Shown: positions 32,942 to 42,700 of the stretch, piece by piece
Layout of the letters: every line of letters begins with the position of its first letter
Position numbering within the stretch: position 1 is the first letter of the stretch
Source of the DNA: Polyangium fumosum
GTDB lineage: Bacteria > Myxococcota_A > Polyangia > Polyangiales > Polyangiaceae
NCBI RefSeq assembly: GCF_005144585.1
Contig: NZ_SSMQ01000048.1
Coordinates: forward strand, 1 to 64,000
Reading direction: 5' to 3'
Length of the DNA stretch: 64,000 nucleotides
The notes under the pieces: generated by a model
Database searches by the model: none
Seen by the model: the letters and a program-made list of their open reading frames with translations, nothing else
What the model was told of the DNA's origin: nothing
Position numbers and translations under genes: made by a program

Positions 32942-33832
32942 ATGTATAGGCATGCGATCACGGTCTCGGACGCCGAGACCCATCTTTTGTTCGATCCGAC
33001 GCGCGCCGCGCTGGAGCAGCGTATCTCCGAGCTCGAAGACAAGCTCGATGCGGCCGAGCATGGGCAGCGCCTCGAAGCGGAGCGCTTTCGGCTGACGGTC
33101 GACGGCGCTCCCATCGGGATGGCCCTCGTCGGGCTCGATGGCACCTTCATTCGCGCCAACCACGCGCTCGGCGAGCTTTTTGGCTTCGCGCCCGAGGAAC
33201 TCGTGAAGGTGCGCTTCCAGGACCTCACGCATCCGCAGGACCTGCAGAGCGACCTCGACCTCGTCGGCAGCGTGCTCCGGGGCGAGATCACGCGTTACGA
33301 GCTGCGCAAGCGATACTTCCGCAGGGACGGCGGCGTCATCCACGCCGATCTGCACGTCTCCATGGTGCGCGACGGGCGCGGCGAGCCGCTCCATTTCATC
33401 TCGCAGATCCTCGACGTCACCGAGAAGCTGCGCGCGGAAGAGACCCTGCGCGCGCGGCTCGCCGAGCTCTCCACGCCCCTCATTCCCATTCGTGATGACG
33501 TCATGGTGATGCCGCTCATCGGCGTGATCGATTTCGAGCGCGCGGAGCGGGTGCTCACGACCCTGCTCGCAGGTGTGAGCAAGACCGGCGCGCGCGTCGC
33601 GATCGTCGACGTGACGGGCGTAACCGCGGTGAACGAGCAGGTGGCGAGCGCCCTTTTGCGCGCCGCGCAGGCCGTGCGGCTGCTCGGCACGCGCATGATC
33701 CTGAGCGGCATTGGACCCGAGGTGGCGCGCACGCTGATCTCCATCGGCGCCGACCTGTCCGGCATCGTCACCTGCGGGAACCTGCAAGCGGCCGTCGCGC
33801 AAGCCGTCAAGCTCACGCGCCAGAGCAGCTAG
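32942..33832 (+). CDS. RsbR-like PAS-STAS regulator
   Basis: A 296-aa cytoplasmic protein. It has an N-terminal coiled coil (about 20-48), a PAS domain (about 50-165, FRLTVDGAPIGMALVGLDGTFIRANHALGELFG), and a C-terminal STAS domain (about 180-290). The STAS part follows RsbR co-antagonists closely (PLIGVIDFERAERVLTTLL, IVDVTGVTAVNEQVASALLRAAQAVRLLGTRMILSGIGPEVARTL). The two Thr positions that RsbT phosphorylates in Bacillus RsbRA, in DxTGV and in the PExAxT segment, are both conserved. It may form a stressosome-type complex, but no rsbS or rsbT gene is in the window. The ATG start follows AGGGGAGGG, a strong ribosome binding site. Confidence 0.88.
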   Translation: MYRHAITVSDAETHLLFDPTRAALEQRISELEDKLDAAEHGQRLEAERFRLTVDGAPIGMALVGLDGTFIRANHALGELFGFAPEELVKVRFQDLTHPQDLQSDLDLVGSVLRGEITRYELRKRYFRRDGGVIHADLHVSMVRDGRGEPLHFISQILDVTEKLRAEETLRARLAELSTPLIPIRDDVMVMPLIGVIDFERAERVLTTLLAGVSKTGARVAIVDVTGVTAVNEQVASALLRAAQAVRLLGTRMILSGIGPEVARTLISIGADLSGIVTCGNLQAAVAQAVKLTRQSS

Positions 33833-33842
33833 CCCCGGAAGC

Positions 33843-34535
33843 TCAATCGGTCGGTCGCTCGCACTCGAAGACGTGCCCCCAGCGTGGATCGAGCGACAAC
33901 CAGATCAGCGACGAGGAGGGGGAGAAGTTCCCTGTGCCCAGCGGAAGCGCGCCTTCCCAGACGCGCTCCTGGATGCATCCGTCGAGGCCGAGGTCCGCGG
34001 GGGTCGCGGCGAAGGTCGAGCCGTCGGGGCACACGAGCGTGAGGGGCAAGCCCGACATGAATGAAATCGCGGCGCCGGTCGGACCTTCGAGGACGTGTCG
34101 CCGGGGGGCGTCCGGCTTCGACGGCCCCGTCTCGGGGCCCGTGTCGTGATAACGGAAGCAGGTCTTGTTCGCGACGCGCACCTCGACGTCGAGGACCCAG
34201 GGGCTCCCTTTGGGCGCCTCGGGTCGAAACAAGACCTCCGCGTTCGGGGCCGTGCAGGTCTTGCCGTCGCGCGCGAGCATGCCTCCGATCGGCAGAGGGC
34301 CGAGGCAGGCGTGGATCTCGCGCTTCATCGTCTGCCAGCAGTTGTCCGTCTCGCGGAGCCATCCGCAATCGAGCGGCTTCGGGGGGTCGGTCGGGGTCGA
34401 AGGCGCGGATGCAGCGTCGGGCGGCGGGGGTGACGCGGGCGGCGCGCCCTGCGGAGCGGCGTCGCGCGCGCAGCCGGGCAGGGAAGGGGTGAGCCCGAGG
34501 AACGTAACGAGGAGGGCTTTCGAACGCGGATGCAT
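33843..34535 (-). CDS. Hypothetical lipoprotein with Pro-rich linker
   Basis: A 230-aa protein starting MHPRSKALLVTFLGLTPSLPGC, a lipoprotein signal (Cys22). A linker of about 40 residues rich in Pro, Ala and Ser follows. The folded part begins with CGWLRETDNCWQTMKREIHACLG and contains four further Cys. It ends in strands FSPSSSLIWLSLDPRWGHVFEC. I recognise no family. An upstream TTG could extend the frame by 15 codons but would spoil the signal peptide. It is convergent with the PAS-STAS gene, 10 bp away. Confidence 0.7.
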   Translation of the reverse strand: MHPRSKALLVTFLGLTPSLPGCARDAAPQGAPPASPPPPDAASAPSTPTDPPKPLDCGWLRETDNCWQTMKREIHACLGPLPIGGMLARDGKTCTAPNAEVLFRPEAPKGSPWVLDVEVRVANKTCFRYHDTGPETGPSKPDAPRRHVLEGPTGAAISFMSGLPLTLVCPDGSTFAATPADLGLDGCIQERVWEGALPLGTGNFSPSSSLIWLSLDPRWGHVFECERPTD

Positions 34536-34649
34536 GGGGGGTCGTGGCGCCTGAGGGGAGCGCGGGGCGGGGGTCTGCAAGAGGTTGGCAGTCCAGCTCC
34601 TTGTGCACGGCCTGGATGGATCTGCGCAAGATTTGGGAGCGGATGCCGC

Positions 34650-35675
34650 TCACCGCCCGCACGCCAGCATCGGGAGGATCGCGTCCTCGATCAGGTGCGT
34701 CGTCTGCTGGTGCATGCCGCGCATGTTGTAGTTCGTGCGGGTCACCACGACCGCCGCGTCGAGCGCCGGGAACATCACCACCGCGTTGCCACCGTTGCCG
34801 CCCATGAACCAGCCCGTCTGCGCGCCGCACGGCGTCTGGTACGCGCGCGTCCAGAACAGGTAGCCGTAGTGCTGCTCGGGCATCGCCTCGCGTTGCACCG
34901 TCACCGCCGCGTCGACGAAGGCCGCGGGCACGACCTGCGCCTCGCCCGCCCGGCCGTGCGCAAGAACGAGCCGCGCGAGCGCCGCGAGGTCGCGCGTGCG
35001 CAGCCGCAGCCCCCCGCCCGTCATGATCTCGCCGGTCGGCGATTTCGAGAACTCCCAGCGCGTGATCCCGAGCGGCGCGAACAGGTGCTCCGCCATGAAG
35101 CGGTCGATCGGCTGGTGCGCGGCGCGCTGGACGATCTGGCCGAGCAGGAACACCCCCGCGGTGCAGTAGTGCCACGGCCCGCGCCCGCTCGCGTCACGCT
35201 GGTAGTCCGCGCGCACCGGCAGGTCGACCGCCCAGCGCGCCCATACCTGCTTCGGGTACATCTTCTCCTCATTGCCGGGCGATGCCTCGTCGTCGTCGTT
35301 GCAATCGAGCGCCGACGACATCGTCAACAGATCCTCGATCGTAATCGCCGCCTTGCCCGGCTCGTCATGCGTGAACGGCACGAGGTTCGCCAGGTACGTG
35401 AACGCCGGCGCGTCGAGCCCCGGCAGCGCGTGGCGCTCGATGGCGATCCCGACCGCGAGTGCGGTCAACGATTTCGTCGCCGAGCGCGTGTCATGCAGCG
35501 TCTCCGGCGTCGCGCCGGCGAAGTATCGCTCGTACTCCACCTGACCGCCGCGCGTGACGAGCACGCTCGTTGTCTTCGGCGCGTCGCCACGCGCGAGCGC
35601 CCCGGCGATGCCGTCGTAACGCGCCGGGCTGGCGCCACACCCCCACAGAAACAAGGCGATGAGCAAGATCCACAT
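34650..35675 (-). CDS. Serine hydrolase of the beta-lactamase/DD-peptidase fold
   Basis: A 341-aa exported protein with a short lipoprotein-like signal (MWILLIALFLWGC). The class C beta-lactamase/esterase fold is shown by the SxxK motif RSATKS (S65, K68). HYCTAGVFLLG stands at the usual YxN position (Y170-C-T172), so the third residue departs from the norm. A late MGGNGG segment lies near the usual HxG/KTG motif. Members act as esterases, DD-peptidases or amide hydrolases rather than true antibiotic resistance enzymes. An AraC-type regulator gene lies 89 bp upstream on the same strand and may control or share its transcript. Confidence 0.85.
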   Translation of the reverse strand: MWILLIALFLWGCGASPARYDGIAGALARGDAPKTTSVLVTRGGQVEYERYFAGATPETLHDTRSATKSLTALAVGIAIERHALPGLDAPAFTYLANLVPFTHDEPGKAAITIEDLLTMSSALDCNDDDEASPGNEEKMYPKQVWARWAVDLPVRADYQRDASGRGPWHYCTAGVFLLGQIVQRAAHQPIDRFMAEHLFAPLGITRWEFSKSPTGEIMTGGGLRLRTRDLAALARLVLAHGRAGEAQVVPAAFVDAAVTVQREAMPEQHYGYLFWTRAYQTPCGAQTGWFMGGNGGNAVVMFPALDAAVVVTRTNYNMRGMHQQTTHLIEDAILPMLACGR

Positions 35676-35764
35676 GCCCTCGCCATGTCATGTCACGCCC
35701 TCCGCATCTTGTACGCGCGAAACCTCGTGCTCCGCCAGCGGGACGGTCGTCAGCGCCGTCGCAC

Positions 35765-36625
35765 CTAGCCACGGTACTGCCGGCGGTACGCGCCCGGGCT
35801 CGTCGCGAACGTGCGCGCGAACGTGCGCGTCATGTGGCTCTGGTCGACGAAGCCGCACGCCGTCGCGATCTCCGCGAGAGGCCGCCCGGTCGTGCGCACC
35901 AATTGCGCCGCGCGCTCGATCCGGCAGCGCCGCACGTACTCGCCCGGCGTGCAGCCAAAAAACCGACGGAACATGCGCGCGAGGTAGACCGGGTGCACCC
36001 CCGCCGCCGCCGCGACCTCCGCCATCGTCAGCTCGTCGCGCGACCGATCGTGCAGCACCTCGCGCGCCCGCGCGAGCCAGCGCGGCGGCCGCCGCTCCAC
36101 CACATGTGCGCGGCTGAACGCGCCGACCAGCTCCAGGCACAGCGCCTCGAGCGCCAGCGTGTCGCCCCCTTGTGCTGCGGACGCCGCGATCCGGTGCGCG
36201 ATCGCGAGGGCCCCCGGCTCCCACATGCGGATCGCCGCCTCGCTCGGCGCCGCCACCTCCGCCGCCTCCGCGAACCGCGCCGCCGACACGGACACCCCCG
36301 CAAACCGGCCGCAGTGCTCCGGGAACGTGTCCTCGTGCGTCGTCCCTGGCGGGTTGTAGATCAGCGCGGGCTCCGCGTGCAGGTGCCCCGCACCACGCGC
36401 CGACGACAGATAATGGCCGTCGAGCAGCAAGATGAAGTGCGCATCCTCGTGCGTGTGACGCGCGACCTGCCGCGCTGGATCCGCCGTCGCGATCGAGAGC
36501 GAGAAGCCCGCGACGTCGCGGCGCACCTCGCGCATACCGAAGAACTCACCGTGCTGCAGCGTCGGCTGGGCCACCACTTCAGGATCCGATATCGGGCGTG
36601 TATTGAATCCAAACGGGCGGAACAT
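35765..36625 (-). CDS. AraC-family transcriptional regulator
   Basis: A 286-aa regulator. Residues about 20-150 form a cupin-like sensory domain (RHTHEDAHFILLLDGHYLSS, then YNPPGTTHEDTF). Residues about 185-286 form the double helix-turn-helix DNA-binding domain (LTMAEVAAAAGVHPVYLARMFRRFFGCTPGEYVRRCRIERAAQLV, then LAEIATACGFVDQSHMTRTFARTFATSPGAYRRQY). The ATG giving MFRPFGFNT was chosen over a TTG three codons upstream. The target is probably the serine hydrolase gene 89 bp downstream (inference from adjacency). Confidence 0.9.
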   Translation of the reverse strand: MFRPFGFNTRPISDPEVVAQPTLQHGEFFGMREVRRDVAGFSLSIATADPARQVARHTHEDAHFILLLDGHYLSSARGAGHLHAEPALIYNPPGTTHEDTFPEHCGRFAGVSVSAARFAEAAEVAAPSEAAIRMWEPGALAIAHRIAASAAQGGDTLALEALCLELVGAFSRAHVVERRPPRWLARAREVLHDRSRDELTMAEVAAAAGVHPVYLARMFRRFFGCTPGEYVRRCRIERAAQLVRTTGRPLAEIATACGFVDQSHMTRTFARTFATSPGAYRRQYRG

Positions 36626-36769
36626 CAAGCACAATCGCCCCGCCCCCCCAGCATCGCCACGACGGCGTTTCCACCCGCGGCGACGTGGGCGTTCAAGACG
36701 CGGGCCGCATCACGCAGCCGCTCGGGTCCTTCCGGGGCCAGCTTCGGGGAGGGCGACGTACAGGCAGGT

Positions 36770-37486
36770 TCAGGGGGCGGCCGGCGTCATGCACACCGAG
36801 ACGGTCATGCTGCAGGCGTCGCAGGGCTGGTTGTGGCAGGGATCGATGCTCACCTCCTGGCACGTGCCGCCGGAGATGGGGCAATCGAAGTCGCCGGTGC
36901 AATTCGTCACGGCGAAGCAGCCCGCCTCCGGGAGGGCCGGCATCCCGCAGCCCGGGACGAGCCAGCGGCATCCTGCGTCCGCGGCGCACTCCGTCTCGTT
37001 CTTGTAGGAAACGCAATCATCGGGGGGCGGAGGATTGCAGGTCGATATGCCCTCGGTGGTCCAGACCGCGCCATCACACGAGGCCGTCTGCTCCTGCGGG
37101 CCGCAGCCGTAATCGACGGTGTAGCTGCACGTGGTCACGTAGCTGCAAAGGGCTCCCGACGCCGGCGCTTCGGGCGGGCATGGGTCGACGGGGGGCGGAT
37201 TGCACCCGCTCGTCATGTGCCATGTCCCCTCTTCGCAATAATATACCTCGACGCATGCGTTGTTGTACTCGCACGAGAGCGGCTCGGTGCACGGCGTGTT
37301 CGTGTCCGGCGGCGTCGCGGGGCACTCGGGCGTCTCGACAGGAGGCGGGTTCTCGGACTCGGTGGGAGGCGGGTTCGACGTGACGGTGGTGATACACCCA
37401 GGCAACAACACGACGGCGGTCGCGGCCTGGGCGACGGTGACGACAAAAGGCTTTCGGCGGGGCTTCTGCTTGCGGGGAAAAGACAT
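36770..37486 (-). CDS. Cys-rich lipoprotein
   Basis: A 238-aa lipoprotein (MSFPRKQKPRRKPFVVTVAQ then AATAVVLLPGC, strong GGAGAGGAAAA ribosome binding site). The mature protein has more than 20 Cys, spaced in CxxxxxC and CxxC-like pairs, and Pro-rich spacers repeated as CNPPP. Exported proteins of this type are numerous in myxobacteria and likely cross-linked by disulfides; no named domain is visible. It is divergent from the beta-helix lipoprotein gene, sharing a 133-bp promoter region, which suggests joint regulation. Confidence 0.78.
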   Translation of the reverse strand: MSFPRKQKPRRKPFVVTVAQAATAVVLLPGCITTVTSNPPPTESENPPPVETPECPATPPDTNTPCTEPLSCEYNNACVEVYYCEEGTWHMTSGCNPPPVDPCPPEAPASGALCSYVTTCSYTVDYGCGPQEQTASCDGAVWTTEGISTCNPPPPDDCVSYKNETECAADAGCRWLVPGCGMPALPEAGCFAVTNCTGDFDCPISGGTCQEVSIDPCHNQPCDACSMTVSVCMTPAAP

Positions 37487-37619
37487 GGTTTTCCTCTCCG
37501 GAGATGGCTCAGCATGGCGCAACCAGGCGCCAGGAGCGGTCAGGGTTCCTTGAACCTGCAACAATCGTGCACGGGCGCGCGACCTCTTGGCGTATGCTCC
37601 TGTCGGCGGCGGGAGGCGA

Positions 37620-39479
37620 ATGAAAAAGTGGAGGATTCGAATGCGTATACACCTCTTGTGGAGCATCGGTTTGGCACTGCTCATCGGGGTCGGGTGCGAC
37701 GGCGCTCCGAACCCTGATGCGACGAGCGGAGGTGGCGACGGAGGTTCGGGAAATGGCAGCGGAGGCAGCGGAGGCAGCGGAGGCAGCGGAGGACCGTCGG
37801 ACGATCACGAGCCGCCAACCGCGATCTTCGCCCCGGCCCTGCCGGCGTACTGGTATGTCGACGCGGGGCCGCTCTCGGCCGGCGTCGCCGGCGACGACGT
37901 CACCCACTACCGTTATGCCATCGACGACGGCGCCTTCAGCGACGAGCAGCCGGTGGCAACGCCGATCTCGATCCCATCCGTCGCGGCCGGCAAGCGCACG
38001 CTGAAGATCATCGGGCGCGACGCGGCCGGCAACTGGCAGGACACGCCGACCCAGGCGAGCTTCCACATGGCCACGACGGGCCCGGAGCCGACGGCGTGCA
38101 AGCTCGTGGCCGACGGCGGCACGTGCGACTTCCTCCTCACGACCTCGAGCGGCTTCTACGCGACCCCCAAGCACTTTTACGACGCGAACGGCGACGGCAA
38201 CCCCGACTACGAGAAGCTCCTCGACATCAAGCCGGGCTCGAAGGTTTGCCTCCAGGCCGGCGCCTACGACACGCTGAACATCCGCGGCTTCGAGGGCAGC
38301 CCGGAGGCGCCCGTCACCCTCGTGAACTGCGGCGGTCGGGTCGACTTCGCGCACAGCCACGCCAATGCGGCGCTGGGCGTGCTCGAGTCACGTTACGTGC
38401 GCATCGTGGGCGTCGGAGCCGCGGCGGAGCCGTATGGGATCACCCTTGCCACGTCGGGGAACCAGGGCGCGAACGGCCTCGAGATCACCGACGGGTCGTC
38501 CGACATCGAGGTCGCCTTCGTCGAGGTCAAGAAGGCAGCGTACGCGGGAATCGTGGCCCGCACGAACGTGAGCTGCAAGTGGCACCGCGAATCCTTCGTG
38601 CAAGAGAACACCTTCCTCCACCATAACAACGTGCACGATACCGGAGGCGAAGGGTTCTACATCGGCGGCTCGCATTGGGGCGCTCTGGAGCTGGTGGAGA
38701 ACGGCAATGCCCAGTGCGGCGTCAACGCCGGCAATGGCACCATGGTGTGCGAGAACGACTGCAAGTTCGAGCCCGAGCTGCACGGGGTTCGGGTGTACGC
38801 GAACCGGGTGGAGAGCACCGCCGCCGACGGCATCCAGGTCGGCAGTGCGTGGTCGGACAACGACGGCACGGTCGATTACGACACCGAGGTCTACGACAAC
38901 GTCGTGATCGCCGGGGCCACCGGCGACAGCCCCTACAACTCGGGCGCCCTCGACATCAACCCCGGGACTTCGGGCCGGGTGTACCGCAACTTCGTCCGTG
39001 GCACCGACGCTTATGCGGGCCTGTTCATCGCGGGTCCGGGCCACATCGACGTCTCCAACAACGTCATCATCACCGCGACGGACGTGGGCCTGGTGATCCA
39101 GGACAATGACGCGGGCGCGAAGAACGGGCCGTTCCGCATTCTCAACAACACGATCATCAACGACGGCCCCTACGGCATCTACATGTACCACACGCACAGC
39201 CAGGGGAACCTCTGCCACAACAACCTGCTCCTGCGCGCGTCCGAGGCCATCCACCTGCTCAACGCCAGCGTCGACTGGAAGGCGTCGAACAACGTCACGA
39301 CGGGCAGCCTCGAGAGCCACTTCGTGAACGCGGGCAAGGATGACTATCACCTCCTCTCGACGTCGAGCGCGGTCGACGCCGGGACCGACGTGTCCAGCCT
39401 GGGCCTCACCACCGACTTCGACAGGCTGCCCCGCGAGGTCGGCCCGTACGACGTCGGAGCCTTCGAATACAGGCCGTAA
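37620..39479 (+). CDS. Parallel beta-helix lipoprotein
   Basis: A 619-aa lipoprotein (signal IHLLWSIGLALLIGVGC) followed by a GSGGSGGSGG linker. A small beta domain lies at about 60-165 (HYRYAIDDGAF, KRTLKIIGRDAAGNW) that resembles a chitobiase/Big-like sandwich. A right-handed parallel beta-helix follows at about 200-580, seen as repeats such as HNNVHDTGGEGFYIGG, VYANRVESTAADGIQVG, VSNNVIITATDVGLVI and ILNNTIINDGPYGIYM. The end (SAVDAGTDVSSLGLTTDFDRLPREVGPYDVGAFEY) is the typical choice-of-anchor/beta-helix terminus. Such proteins are often polysaccharide lyases or binders; active-site residues cannot be named. GGGAGG precedes the ATG. Confidence 0.83.
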   Translation: MKKWRIRMRIHLLWSIGLALLIGVGCDGAPNPDATSGGGDGGSGNGSGGSGGSGGSGGPSDDHEPPTAIFAPALPAYWYVDAGPLSAGVAGDDVTHYRYAIDDGAFSDEQPVATPISIPSVAAGKRTLKIIGRDAAGNWQDTPTQASFHMATTGPEPTACKLVADGGTCDFLLTTSSGFYATPKHFYDANGDGNPDYEKLLDIKPGSKVCLQAGAYDTLNIRGFEGSPEAPVTLVNCGGRVDFAHSHANAALGVLESRYVRIVGVGAAAEPYGITLATSGNQGANGLEITDGSSDIEVAFVEVKKAAYAGIVARTNVSCKWHRESFVQENTFLHHNNVHDTGGEGFYIGGSHWGALELVENGNAQCGVNAGNGTMVCENDCKFEPELHGVRVYANRVESTAADGIQVGSAWSDNDGTVDYDTEVYDNVVIAGATGDSPYNSGALDINPGTSGRVYRNFVRGTDAYAGLFIAGPGHIDVSNNVIITATDVGLVIQDNDAGAKNGPFRILNNTIINDGPYGIYMYHTHSQGNLCHNNLLLRASEAIHLLNASVDWKASNNVTTGSLESHFVNAGKDDYHLLSTSSAVDAGTDVSSLGLTTDFDRLPREVGPYDVGAFEYRP

Positions 39480-39513
39480 GCGCATTGCCGGTCACCTCCG
39501 ACACGTCGTGGGC

Positions 39514-39624
39514 GTAGACCCCGCTCCCGCCCCCGCTCCCGCTTCCGCTCCCGCGCCCGCTCCCGCTCCCGCGCCCGCTTCCGCTCCCGCTCCCGCTTCC
39601 GCTCCCGCTCCCGCTTTTGCGTCG
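39514..39624. repeat. CCCGCT/CCCGCC hexanucleotide tract
   Basis: About 18 copies of a 6-bp unit (cccgct, cccgcc, tccgct, cgcccg) starting 35 bp after the beta-helix stop codon. The remaining 170 bp of this gap, up to the giant pseudokinase gene, shows no gene. Confidence 0.85.
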
Positions 39625-39796
39625 AGGTAGATTGATCCGTCGGAGCCCCACGGCGAACGTGCCGAGCACGTGTCGACGTGCCAACCCATCCTGCGTGCTC
39701 GCGCCTGCACGTTCGCCGCGATGATTGACGCGGATTCCACGCGGCGTATAGCCTGGTGGTTCGGTGACGAGGGGGGGTGGCATGTGAGGCATCGAC

Positions 39797-42700
39797 ATGA
39801 CCCGGCTGGAAGACGTTACGATCACAGAAGAACTCGCGAGGACCGCGAGGTCACGGCTGTTTCGTGGTCGCAGGGAGAGCGACGGCCTTCCGGTGCGCGT
39901 GAAGGTGCTCCGCGCCGAGTCCAATCGCGTCGCTGACGTCGCCAGCTTCAAGCACGACTATCAACGCCTGTCGCGCCTGCACGACCCTGGCGTGGTGCGC
40001 GTGCACGGCTTCGAGCCGACCGGCGAGGGCATGGCCCTGGTCCTCGCCGAGGTCGAGGGCGAGCCCCTGTCAGCCCGCCTGACGTCGCCCGCTGGCGCGC
40101 GCGCTCTCCTGGACCTCGCCATCCCGCTCACCACGGCGCTCGGCGCGATCCACGCGGCCGGCGTCGTGCACCGGGGGCTTTCGGCGGCGAGCATCGTCGT
40201 CGACGCGAGCGGCCGCCCCACCATCGCGAGCTTCGGCGCGGATGCGGCGCTGAGTCGTGAACATGACGCACTTTACGAACCGCATTTCGTCGTCGAGACC
40301 CTGCCCTTCTTCGCCCCCGAGCAGACCGGGCGCATGAACCGCGGCGTCGACGAGCGCTCCGACCTCTATTCGCTGGGCGTCATCTTCTATGCGCTCCTCA
40401 CCGGGCAATTGCCATTCCGATCCCGGGACCCGCTGGAGCTCATCCACGCGCACCTCGCCCTCGCGCCCGAGCGGCCTTCCAAGATCGTTTTCGACGTGCC
40501 GCCGCCGCTCGAGGCGATCGTGCTGAGGCTGCTCGAAAAGAACCCCGAGGATCGCTACCAGAGCACGAAGAGCCTCCTCGCCGACCTCGAGGCTTGCCGG
40601 CAGCGGCTCCGCCCCGAGGGGGGCATCGACGAATTCCCGCTCGGAGCGCTGCACGAGAACGCCCTCCTGCTGCTCCGGAACAAGCTCTACGGGCGCGAAA
40701 ACGACGTCGCGGAGCTCGTCGCGTCCTTCGAGCGGGTGCTCGGCCAGGCGCGCGAGATCGTGCTCGTCTCGGGCTACTCGGGCGTCGGGAAGTCCTCGCT
40801 GGTCGCGGAGATCTTGAAGCCGCTCGCGCGGGCCAGGGGCTATTACATCACGGGCAAGTACGACCAGTTGAACCGCGAGGCGCCCTACAGCGCCATCCTC
40901 CAGGCGTTCGACGGGCTCGTCCGGACCATCCTATGCGAGAGCGAGGGACGCGTGCGCGCGTGGAAAGAGGCGCTCCTCGCCGCGCTCGGCCCGAACGCGC
41001 CCGTCGTCTGCGAGGTGCTCCCCTCGCTCGCGCACGTCCTCGGCGATCTGCCGCCCGCGCCGGCCCTCGGGCCCCTCGAGGCCCAGAATCGATTCACCCT
41101 CGCGATGCGGAGGTTCGTCTCGGTATTCGCCCGGCGCGCCCATCCGCTGGTGCTCTTCCTCGACGACCTGCAATGGACCGACGCGGCGAGCCTGCGCCTG
41201 CTGACCACGCTCCTGCTCGACGACAGCATCGAGGCACTCTTTTTCACGGGCGCTTACCGCGACAACGAGGTGAATGTCGCGCACCCGCTCCGCACGACAC
41301 TCGCGGAGCTGCGAAAGGGCGGCCTCGGCCTGCGGGAGATCGTGCTCGGCCCGCTCCGGATCGAGCACGTGAAAGAGCTGCTCGCGGACAGCCTGCGCGC
41401 GCCGAGCCCCGAGGGCGCGGCCGAGCTCGTGCTGCAAAAGACAGGAGGCAATCCATTTTTCGTGCGTCAGCTCTTGCGGTCGCTCCACGAAAAGGGGGCC
41501 CTCGAGCCCGGACCGGACGGATCGCTCGGCTGGAGCTCGCTCGAGGCGATCACCGCGATGCCACACATGGCCAATGTGGTGGACTTGATGCTCGACGCGA
41601 TCCGGCATCTGCCCCGGGTCACGCAGGAGGCGCTGGAGATCGGCGCCGCCATTGGCAGCCCGTTCGAGCTCCGCACGCTCAGCATCGTCGCCGCATGCGC
41701 GCCGGAGGAGGCCTACGGCCGCCTCGCCCCGGCCCTCGAGGCAGGGCTCGTGGCGCGCGCCGGCGAGTTCTACCGTTTCACCCACGACAAGATCCAGGAG
41801 GCCGCCTATGCGATGCTCGCCGAGGACGAGCGGGTCGCGCTCCACCTGCGCATCGGGCGCCTCTTTTCGAAGAAGAGCGACGCGCAGAGCCTGTTCGACG
41901 CCACGGGTCACCTGAACAGCGCGCGCGCGCTGGTGCAGGAGGCCGCGGAGCTCCTCGCGCTCTGCAAAATGAACCTCGCCGCCGCCGAGCGTGCCGAGGG
42001 GGCAGCCGCGTTCCCAGCCGCTCTCCGCTACCTCGAGCACGGCATCGTCCTGCTCCCCGCGGACGCCTGGGACGCCCATTACGATCTCGCGCTCCGTTAT
42101 TTCATGAAGAAGGGCGAGATGGAGGCTTTGTGCGAGCGTCACGCGCAGGCGCGGGAGACGCTCGGCCAGGCCTTCACGCACGCCCGGAGCCGCCTCGAGC
42201 GCACCCAGGTCCGGCGGCTCGTGATGAACGCCCACGTCTTGACGAACGATCTCCTCGCCGCCCTCGATGAGGGCCTCGCCGCGCTCGAGCCCTTCGGCAT
42301 TCATCTGCCGCGCTTTCCGAGCGATGAGGCGAGCAGCGCCGAGCTCGACGCGACGCTCGCCGCGCTCGAGGGCCGCCCCATCGATTCGCTGGTCGAGCTG
42401 CCGCTCCTTTCGGATCCCGAGATCATGGTCCTCCAGGACGTGCTCGAGGACATGCTCTCGCCCTGCTACTTCGTCTCGCCGAACAACCACGCGATCACGG
42501 TGGCGAAGATGGTGCAGCAGGCGCTCGCGCACGGGCTGTCGAAGCACACGATCTATGCGTTCGTGAATTTCGGGATGTTCCTCTGCGTGCGGGGGGACAT
42601 CGAGCTCGGCTACCAGTTCGGAAAGCTCGCGGTGCGGGTGAGCGAGCGTTATCCGGAGAAGAAATCCGAATCGATGCTCTGCAACATGTGGGGCGCGTTC

